NCBI GenBank assembly: GCA_031268615.1
Contig: JAIRWZ010000044.1
Span: 1 to 5,807, forward strand
From: Actinomycetes bacterium
GTDB lineage: Bacteria; Actinomycetota; Coriobacteriia; WRKU01; WQUG01
Reading direction: 5' to 3'
DNA: 5,807 bases
Both the position numbers and the translations under genes were made by a program. The notes under the pieces are model-generated. The model worked only from the letters and a program-made list of their open reading frames with translations, was not told the origin of the DNA and ran no database searches. Shown in pieces: positions 1 through 3,836 of this stretch (its first letter is position 1; every line of letters begins with the position of its first letter).

Positions 1-862
1 CCCCCATAGCGGCGGCGGCCACTTCGTCTTCGCGCAACGCAGCCCAGCTGCGGCCCAGACGCGAGTTGTCCTGACGGCGTACCACCAGAATAGCAATGAC
101 CAGCAACACCAAAATCACGTAATACCAGTAGACATTACTGGTGATTTCAATGACAAAGTTATCGCTTACCGGCCAATATATGTGAAACTTCAACCATTCC
201 AAGCCCAGCGGCGTAGGTAAGGTCTGACCGGTTTTTGGCAAACCCTGCGCACCGTTGGTAATTCCAAAGATATTGTTTTGCAAACAGATACGCACGATTT
301 CGCCAAAGCCCAAAGTCACGATGGCCAGATAGTCACCGCGCAGACGCATAACGGGCAGCGACAGCAACAGGCCCACCAGCGAAGCGGCGATTGCCCCCGC
401 CACCAGTGAAGCAAAGTAAGCCCAGCCACCCAAAGACGGCCCCAAGGCGCGCGCCAGCGGCACGCCGACCAGCATGGCCGCGTAAGCTCCAAAGGCGTAA
501 AAGGCCATGCGCCCAAAGTCCAGCAAACCGGCATAGCCCACGACAATGTTGAGGCCCAAAGCCAGAATAATATAGAGACCCACGACAGCAAAGATACGAA
601 TCAAAAGCTGCTGCCCAAAGCCTTGCATGATAATCGGCGCTATCACCAACACCGCGACCAACGCCGCCAGCAGCACCGTACGCAGCGGGGACTTTTTCTC
701 GCCACGCGCGGCAAACATCGGCTTGGGCGGTTTACCAAAAATCTTCTTTGCGGCAGACGGCTCTTCAGACGAATGCTCACTGACCCGCACACGACCCGCC
801 GCGTCTCCGTTGCTGGCCTGGACGTTCTCACTCATTGCGTTCACTACTTTTTTATCGCTCAT
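1..862 (-). CDS. livM: Branched-chain amino acid ABC transporter permease LivM (3' end cut by window edge)
   Basis: This gene encodes the second membrane permease of a LivKHMGF-type amino acid importer; LivM pairs with LivH to form the channel. My own translation from the ATG at 862 gives 287 residues and then runs off the left edge, so the C-terminus is missing. Residues 1-60 are a polar, charged cytoplasmic extension. Membrane segments begin near residue 62 (TVLLAALVAVLVIAP). The family hallmarks are visible: GLNIVVGYAGLLDFG (103-117), RLRGDYLAIVTLGFGEIVR (173-191) and the ATPase-contacting loop GRSWAALREDEVAAAAMG (270-287). The start lies only 3 nt after the livH stop, with an SD-like GAGAAGG just upstream, so the two are translationally coupled. 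An internal ATG at codon 10 is a possible alternative start. Position 118 is Arg where I recall His or Tyr in most homologues; that comparison is from memory. livG and livF presumably follow outside the window. Confidence 0.93.
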   Translation of the reverse strand, partial: MSDKKVVNAMSENVQASNGDAAGRVRVSEHSSEEPSAAKKIFGKPPKPMFAARGEKKSPLRTVLLAALVAVLVIAPIIMQGFGQQLLIRIFAVVGLYIILALGLNIVVGYAGLLDFGRMAFYAFGAYAAMLVGVPLARALGPSLGGWAYFASLVAGAIAASLVGLLLSLPVMRLRGDYLAIVTLGFGEIVRICLQNNIFGITNGAQGLPKTGQTLPTPLGLEWLKFHIYWPVSDNFVIEITSNVYWYYVILVLLVIAILVVRRQDNSRLGRSWAALREDEVAAAAMG

Positions 863-865
863 GGT

Positions 866-1831
866 CTACACCTTCTCTACCACTGATTCGCCCAGCAGAC
901 CACCGGGGCGGAAAATCAGCACTACAATCAAAATGATGAACGCAATAACGTCCTTATAGCCCGGCGAGATGAACCCGGCCGCCAGCGCCTCGACAATGCC
1001 GAGCAGAAAGCCGCCTAACATCGCGCCGCGCAGGTTTCCAATGCCCCCCAACACCGCCGACGTGAACGACTTAATGCCGGGGAAAAAGCCCATGTTATAG
1101 GTGACGACGCCGTAGTACATGCCGCTGAACACGCCGGCAATCGCGCCCAGGGCCGGGCCGATGAAAAAGGTCAGCCCAATGACGCGATTGATGTCAATGC
1201 CCATGAGTCCGGCCGCGTCCTGGTCCTGCGAGGTCGCGCGCATGGCCTTGCCCATTTTCGTGCCCGACACAAAGCGGTCCAGCACAAACAGTAGCACCAG
1301 CGAAGTCACAATAATGAAAATGCGTATCGGCGTAATCCCGAAACCGAAGTCATGAGTGGGCAGCACCGCCGGAAACGGGATTGACGAATCAATCCACAGC
1401 AGCGCGGCATTTTGCAGAAAAATGGAGACGCCCAGCGCCGAAATCAGCGGGCACAGGCGCGGCGCGTTGCGCAGGGGCCGATAGGCGAACCGCTCGGTCA
1501 GCATGCCCAAAAACCCGGTCAGTATGGCCGCGACCGCAAACACAATAATCAACATTATGATAAATCCGGGCACCGAACCCGTAAAAAATGTTCGCGTTGA
1601 TTGAAGAAACGACAGGAACGGAAACCGTCCTGAAATCGCGTTGATGACTTTCTCGCCGCTCAACAACTGTAGCACGCCCAGGCCGATGTAGGCGCCGGAC
1701 ATGAACATCTCTGAGTGCGCGAAATTAATCATCAGCAATATGCCGTAAACCAAGGTGTATCCCAAGGCAATCAGCGCGTACATGCCGCCCAAGGTCACCC
1801 CATTTACCAGCTGTGAAATGATGGTATTCAT
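866..1831 (-). CDS. livH: Branched-chain amino acid ABC transporter permease LivH
   Basis: LivH is the first permease of the amino acid importer and sits in the cytoplasmic membrane as a partner of LivM. The 321-residue product is full length and carries the family pattern: LVNGVTLGGMYALIALGYTL (8-27), INFAHSEMFMSGAYIG (35-50), TERFAYRPLR (112-121), the ATPase-contact loop GKAMRATSQDQDAAGLMGID (194-213) and GGIGNLRGAMLGGFLLG (262-278), followed by a last membrane helix and RPGGLLG (308-314). The usual FAHGE motif reads FAHSE here. Residues about 52-88, between two membrane segments, form a somewhat long loop compared with E. coli LivH (308 residues). The ATG at 1831 is preceded by AAGGGA about 8 nt upstream. 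The gene lies 143 nt downstream of the binding protein gene and 3 nt upstream of livM. Substrate is inferred as branched-chain or similar amino acids; urea or amide importers share this fold. Confidence 0.95.
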   Translation of the reverse strand: MNTIISQLVNGVTLGGMYALIALGYTLVYGILLMINFAHSEMFMSGAYIGLGVLQLLSGEKVINAISGRFPFLSFLQSTRTFFTGSVPGFIIMLIIVFAVAAILTGFLGMLTERFAYRPLRNAPRLCPLISALGVSIFLQNAALLWIDSSIPFPAVLPTHDFGFGITPIRIFIIVTSLVLLFVLDRFVSGTKMGKAMRATSQDQDAAGLMGIDINRVIGLTFFIGPALGAIAGVFSGMYYGVVTYNMGFFPGIKSFTSAVLGGIGNLRGAMLGGFLLGIVEALAAGFISPGYKDVIAFIILIVVLIFRPGGLLGESVVEKV

Positions 1832-1855
1832 GCACAGTCCCTTACAACAGGATAG

Positions 1856-1893
1856 GCGGGAGCGAGTACGTCCATATACGCACGCGCTCCCGC
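1856..1893 (-). promoter_or_regulatory. Stem-loop between binding-protein gene and livH
   Basis: A perfect 9-bp inverted repeat (GCGGGAGCG at 1856-1864 and CGCTCCCGC at 1885-1893) continues inward through two single mismatches with further pairs (1866-1867/1882-1883 and 1869-1871/1878-1880) to a 6-nt loop. On the transcribed minus strand no T-run follows, and the hairpin sits about 25 nt before the livH start. It is therefore more likely a 3' stabiliser, pausing or processing structure than an intrinsic terminator. This would let the binding-protein mRNA outnumber the permease mRNA, a common need in such operons. That role is inferred. Confidence 0.6.
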
Positions 1894-1974
1894 ACGGTCA
1901 ATGTTTAATCCAAATGAAACAGCTCAAGTACGCGTCGATACCTTCGTCGGCATCGAGTGGATGAGCGCTTACGC

Positions 1975-3195
1975 TTACAGTTCTTGCGCGACCCAGGCAC
2001 CGTCGATAACCTTGTAGAGGGTGATGACGCGGTTGACGTTGTCGCCCTTGTCGTCGAACTGCACGTCTCCAGTCACGCCATCCAGCGTTGTCCCGGCGAC
2101 AGCCTCAATCAGAGCCTCTTTACCAGCCGGTGAAGTGACTTTATCTACCCCATTGGCATCGGCAACTTTGTAGACGGCGTTAATCAACGCGTTTGCCGCG
2201 TCGTAGGCAAAGGCGTCAAATCCGCCGAACTCTTTGCCAGGGAACATAGCGGTGTAGGCATCCGCAAAGGCCTGACCTTTCGGCAACTGCTCGATAGGCT
2301 TGCCTGGGCAGGTTGCCAGATCGCCTTCGCTGGCCGTGCCAGCCTGCGTGATGTAGTCGTCGGCATACAGACCGTCGCCGCCCAGAACCGGTACGCTGAC
2401 GCCGCCTTCTTTCAGCTGCTTGGAAAATAGTGCGCCGGCACCGGTATCAGCAGCATAGGTGCCACCGAAGTACACAACATCCGGTTTTTCGCTCTTGATT
2501 TTTGTCACAACGGCGGTGAAGTCGTTCTGCTTCTGTTGAGTGCTTTGCTTTGAGGTAACTTTGCCCCCGGCCTCAACAAATTTCTTCTCAAATTCAACGA
2601 CCAGACCCTGCCCATACGGGGACGAATCGTCCACGATGGCGACCGTCTTGTAGCCCAGCGCGATGGCGTCATCGGCACCGACCGGACCTTGATAGTCGTC
2701 GGTTGCGCAGGTGCGGAAAATGCTCTTGAAACCTTGCAGCGTGAGATCCGGGTTGGTTGACCCATAGCTGATTGCCACCACATTGTTCTCGTTGTAGACC
2801 TTGGAAGCCGCAATAGACACGGTTGAATTGAAGTGTCCCACTACGCCAACCAGACTGCGGTCAGACACAAAACTCTGCGCCGCGGTCACGCCTTTTTCGG
2901 CTTCGGACTGGTCATCGCCATCCAAAATCTTGAACTCAATGCCCAAATCCTTGGCCTCCTGGCTTTCGTTGGCCTGGCTGACGGCCAGCTGCACGGCGCG
3001 TTGTCCGCCCGTACCAAAAGCCACATCGCCCTGAGTCAGCGGACCACCGAAACCAATGGTCAGCGTCGTCTTGGCGCCGCCAGGCTCCCCAGCGTCACCT
3101 GTGGTCCCACCGCCGCCACCGCAGCCGACGACCAGCAGCGCGCAGGCCACGATTGCCGCAACGGCGAGGAGAACACGAAGATGAATCTTTTTCAT
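1975..3195 (-). CDS. livK: Amino acid ABC transporter substrate-binding lipoprotein (LivJ/LivK family)
   Basis: This is the extracellular receptor that captures the amino acid and delivers it to LivH/LivM. The 406-residue product begins with a lipoprotein signal: basic MKKIHLR, a hydrophobic core, and lipobox LVVGC with Cys25 as the lipidated residue. A Gly/Thr linker (26-41) tethers the mature domain. The type I periplasmic binding fold follows (about 44-400). Recognisable pieces are GVVGHFNSTVS (117-127), ISYGSTNPDLT (142-152), FRTCATDDYQGP (160-171), VAIVDDSSPYGQGL (185-198), VYFGGTY (241-247) and GGDG (272-275). By eye against E. coli LIVBP these match its ligand segments, with Asp274 where LIVBP has the ammonium-binding Glu. 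An upstream ATG at 3294 would extend the frame by 33 residues, but it lacks an SD and would bury the signal peptide. The ATG at 3195 has an SD and the signal peptide. The exact ligand is not determined. Confidence 0.94.
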   Translation of the reverse strand: MKKIHLRVLLAVAAIVACALLVVGCGGGGGTTGDAGEPGGAKTTLTIGFGGPLTQGDVAFGTGGQRAVQLAVSQANESQEAKDLGIEFKILDGDDQSEAEKGVTAAQSFVSDRSLVGVVGHFNSTVSIAASKVYNENNVVAISYGSTNPDLTLQGFKSIFRTCATDDYQGPVGADDAIALGYKTVAIVDDSSPYGQGLVVEFEKKFVEAGGKVTSKQSTQQKQNDFTAVVTKIKSEKPDVVYFGGTYAADTGAGALFSKQLKEGGVSVPVLGGDGLYADDYITQAGTASEGDLATCPGKPIEQLPKGQAFADAYTAMFPGKEFGGFDAFAYDAANALINAVYKVADANGVDKVTSPAGKEALIEAVAGTTLDGVTGDVQFDDKGDNVNRVITLYKVIDGAWVAQEL

Positions 3196-3201
3196 GTCAT
3201 A

Positions 3202-3211
3202 CCCCTTCCTT
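3202..3211 (-). promoter_or_regulatory. Ribosome binding site deciding the binding-protein start
   Basis: The minus strand reads AAGGAAGGGG ending 6 nt before the ATG at 3195. This spacing selects 3195 over an ATG at 3200, which is only 1 nt from the purine run and would encode just Met-Thr before a TGA overlapping the true start (ATGACATGA). Confidence 0.8.
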
Positions 3212-3256
3212 GTTCTGTTAACTCGACAGATGCTTTCTTCCCCAATTACCAATCTA

Positions 3257-3272
3257 TTCGCCAGAAGGCGAA
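3257..3272 (-). promoter_or_regulatory. Stem-loop in the leader of the liv transcript
   Basis: TTCGCC (3257-3262) and GGCGAA (3267-3272) form a perfect 6-bp stem around a 4-nt loop; the RNA loop on the minus strand is UUCU. It lies about 60 nt upstream of the binding-protein start and has no T-run. It is probably a 5' UTR structure for stability or regulation; function unknown. Confidence 0.45.
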
Positions 3273-3284
3273 ACGATACAGTCC

Positions 3285-3293
3285 ACCATAGCA
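3285..3293 (-). promoter_or_regulatory. Candidate extended -10 for the liv operon
   Basis: The minus strand reads TGC-TATGGT, an extended -10 fitting the TANNNT pattern, with no convincing -35. It would start transcription near 3278 and give a leader of about 80 nt. The same TGCTATG string forms the candidate -10 of the exporter gene (5649-5657), which supports it modestly. A consensus TTGACA at 3382-3377 has no good -10 at 16-18 bp and is less likely. Confidence 0.4.
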
Positions 3294-3365
3294 TACCAAC
3301 CGTTCACCGACGGCGCTTTTCGGTAGATAGCACGAAAAGATGAAACATACTGTTCACGATGAAGG

Positions 3366-3387
3366 CACAAACATGTTGTCAATTGTG
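3366..3387. promoter_or_regulatory. Operator-like inverted repeat in the divergent region
   Basis: CACAA (3366-3370) and TTGTG (3383-3387) flank 12 bp containing the perfect palindrome AACATGTT (3370-3377) and the adjoining palindrome CAATTG (3380-3385). The site lies between the leftward liv promoter region and the rightward promoter at 3397-3426. A regulator bound here could affect either. No regulator gene is present in the window; this is sequence symmetry only. Confidence 0.3.
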
Positions 3388-3396
3388 GCAAAAGTC

Positions 3397-3426
3397 TTGT
3401 GTTCTGTCAGACCGTCCTGTTAGGGT
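3397..3426 (+). promoter_or_regulatory. Candidate plus-strand promoter for the small-ORF transcript
   Basis: A -35-like TTGTGT (3397-3402) is followed after 18 bp by TAGGGT (3421-3426), which fits the TANNNT form. TG at 3418-3419 gives an extended -10 (TGT-TAGGGT). The start of transcription would fall near 3432-3433, about 95 nt upstream of the 44-codon ORF. Confidence 0.45.
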
Positions 3427-3431
3427 GATAC

Positions 3432-3578
3432 ATGCCTGCGATACCAGGCGATGTTTACCTCACGGATACGCGAGAGGAGGTGAAAGAATCATTTCACTAT
3501 TTTCGAGTGTTGAAAGGAGGTGAGGCCGATGGAAGTTCTGTGGTGGCTGGCGCTTGCGCTAGCTGCGAGCGTTGTTGA
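3432..3578 (+). CDS. Possible 48-codon leaderless ORF overlapping the small-ORF start (doubtful)
   Basis: The frame opens with an ATG at 3432, 5 nt after the candidate -10, so a transcript starting there would be leaderless. It encodes 48 residues: a charged middle (DTREEVKESFHYFRVLKGGE, 12-31) and a C-terminus with three Cys (ACASCERC, 41-48). Its last 50 bases overlap the 44-codon ORF in another frame, so termination could couple to re-initiation. I recognise no family. The Cys-rich tail probably just reflects reading the overlapping ORF out of frame, and the stretch may be only untranslated leader. Coding is weakly supported. Confidence 0.22.
   Translation: MPAIPGDVYLTDTREEVKESFHYFRVLKGGEADGSSVVAGACASCERC
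3475..3497 (+). promoter_or_regulatory. First Shine-Dalgarno copy fused to a small hairpin
   Basis: AGGAGGTGA (3475-3483) is a perfect SD with no ATG at proper distance; only an AUU at 3491 would open a 10-codon frame ending at 3523. GTGAAA (3480-3485) and TTTCAC (3492-3497) form a perfect 6-bp stem that includes the end of this SD. Upstream, TTTACCTC (3454-3461) can pair with GAGGTGAAA (3477-3485) with one bulged G, which would mask it. It may be a standby or decoy site. Confidence 0.45.
3515..3523 (+). promoter_or_regulatory. Perfect ribosome binding site of the 44-codon ORF
   Basis: AGGAGGTGA, preceded by AA, is fully complementary to the 16S 3' end and leaves a normal spacing before the ATG at 3529. 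It is the strongest evidence that the small ORF is translated. The ACCTC at 3457-3461 can pair with GAGGT in either this copy or the first, so the two sites may compete for one anti-SD. Confidence 0.7.
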
Positions 3579-3663
3579 GGTTCATCGGTTTTGGGACGTG
3601 TGGAAGGCGTATGCTTTCCGCGCATACTACGCGTCCCAAAAGAAACGTCGCCCGTCTCGCTGA
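3529..3663 (+). CDS. Small hydrophobic peptide with basic tail, 44 residues (toxin-like, unassigned)
   Basis: I do not recognise this peptide. It is the only clear plus-strand gene here. Residues 3-17 are hydrophobic (VLWWLALALAASVV is the core), long enough for a short membrane helix. An aromatic, amphipathic stretch follows (RFWDVWKAYAFRAYYA, 20-35), and the end is strongly basic (KKRRPSR, 38-44). Four Trp and three Tyr in 44 residues is unusual. The ATG has a perfect SD 7-8 nt upstream and a candidate promoter about 100 nt upstream. The last codons form the left arm of a strong terminator, and a predicted RNA runs against its 3' end. Single-helix peptides with a charged tail and an antisense RNA are typical of type I toxins. 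Other options are a small membrane regulator or a chance ORF inside a structured RNA. Translation is likely; the toxin role is inference. Confidence 0.55.
   Translation: MEVLWWLALALAASVVEVHRFWDVWKAYAFRAYYASQKKRRPSR
3589..3641 (+). repeat. 53-nt inverted repeat inside the small ORF
   Basis: TTTTGGGACG (3589-3598) and CGTCCCAAAA (3632-3641) pair perfectly over 10 bp. The stem continues inward with 3599-3603/3627-3631, 3605/3625 and 3607-3610/3620-3623, broken by only two mismatches. Three of the extra pairs (3599/3631, 3602/3628, 3610/3620) are G-U wobbles in plus-strand RNA but A-C mismatches on the minus strand. This suggests the plus transcript is the one that folds. An alternative inner hairpin is GTATGC/GCATAC (3609-3614/3622-3627). 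Confidence 0.6.
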
Positions 3664-3676
3664 GAGGGCGACGTTT
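3638..3676 (-). terminator. Strong intrinsic terminator, possibly bidirectional
   Basis: AAACGTCGCCC (3643-3653) and GGGCGACGTTT (3666-3676) form a perfect 11-bp stem, extended by TCTC/GAGA (3655-3658/3662-3665). On the minus strand the stem is followed by TTTCTTTT (ending at 3638), a proper U-tract. It would end the predicted small RNA and any read-through from the exporter gene. On the plus strand the tail is only TTTACG, so termination of the small-ORF mRNA there would be weaker. The stop codon of the small ORF (3661-3663) lies in the loop region. Confidence 0.85.
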
Positions 3677-3727
3677 ACGCCAACCTGAGGTAGACTAGCC
3701 AGCCCAATGGCATTGCAGGCAACCTCA
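3638..3727 (-). ncRNA. Predicted ~90-nt small RNA convergent with the small ORF
   Basis: A promoter (3734-3763) and an intrinsic terminator (ending at 3638) on the same strand define a transcript of about 90 nt with no sensible ORF. Its 5' domain can close with TGAGGT/ACCTCA (3727-3722 with 3691-3686). Inside is a stem of GCC-CAAT/ATTG-GGC (3702-3708/3712-3720) with a two-base bulge. The 3' domain is the terminator hairpin. Its last 26 nt are antisense to the end of the 44-codon ORF (3638-3663), and it is convergent with that mRNA. It matches no RNA family I know. Likely roles are an antitoxin RNA against the small ORF or an independent regulatory RNA; it could instead be just the trailer of the exporter mRNA. 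Confidence 0.45.
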
Positions 3728-3733
3728 AGAACA

Positions 3734-3763
3734 AGTATAGCCGATATACAACAAAACTTGCAA
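3734..3763 (-). promoter_or_regulatory. Promoter for the predicted small RNA
   Basis: The minus strand reads TTGCAA (3763-3758), an 18-bp spacer, then TATACT (3739-3734). The -35 matches consensus at 4 of 6 positions and the -10 at 5 of 6. Transcription would start near 3727, and the only thing downstream before the terminator is a noncoding stretch. The A/T-rich spacer stands out from the surrounding GC-rich DNA. Confidence 0.55.
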
Positions 3764-3798
3764 ATTACCGACGTGCTTTTCTGCGGGGTATTTTTGCA
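3752..3798 (-). terminator. Weak terminator-like stem after the exporter gene
   Basis: TGCAAA-TACC (3759-3769) pairs with GGTA-TTTGCA (3787-3798) around a small internal loop and a 17-nt loop. On the minus strand, AGTTTTGTT follows. It lies about 40 nt past the exporter stop and could end its transcript, though the stem is AT-rich and imperfect. It overlaps the -35 of the small-RNA promoter, so the two functions may be linked or only one may be real. Confidence 0.35.
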
Positions 3799-3836
3799 TT
3801 GAAATTGTCCCTTAACTTCATGAACACCAATCAGCG

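Noticed and set aside
1856..1893. Intrinsic terminator between the binding-protein gene and livH
   Set aside because: No T-run follows the stem on the transcribed strand, and livH belongs to the same operon.
1895..1974. Coding-like remnant after the binding-protein gene (two minus-strand frames that would join into a protein tail)
   Set aside because: It needs a frameshift, is under 30 codons and matches nothing I know, so it is treated as intergenic.
2801..3291. Overlapping plus-strand ORFs of 77 and 152 codons
   Set aside because: They are antisense to the well-conserved binding-protein gene and its leader, with no SD or family resemblance.
3196..3294. N-terminal extension of the binding protein from an upstream ATG at 3294
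   Set aside because: It has no SD, would place 33 polar residues before a complete lipoprotein signal peptide, and overlaps the candidate promoter -10. The start at 3195 has an SD.
3432..3798. Insertion sequence or MITE remnant suggested by the dense inverted repeats
   Set aside because: No terminal inverted repeat pair bounding the whole block, no target duplication and no transposase fragment were seen.
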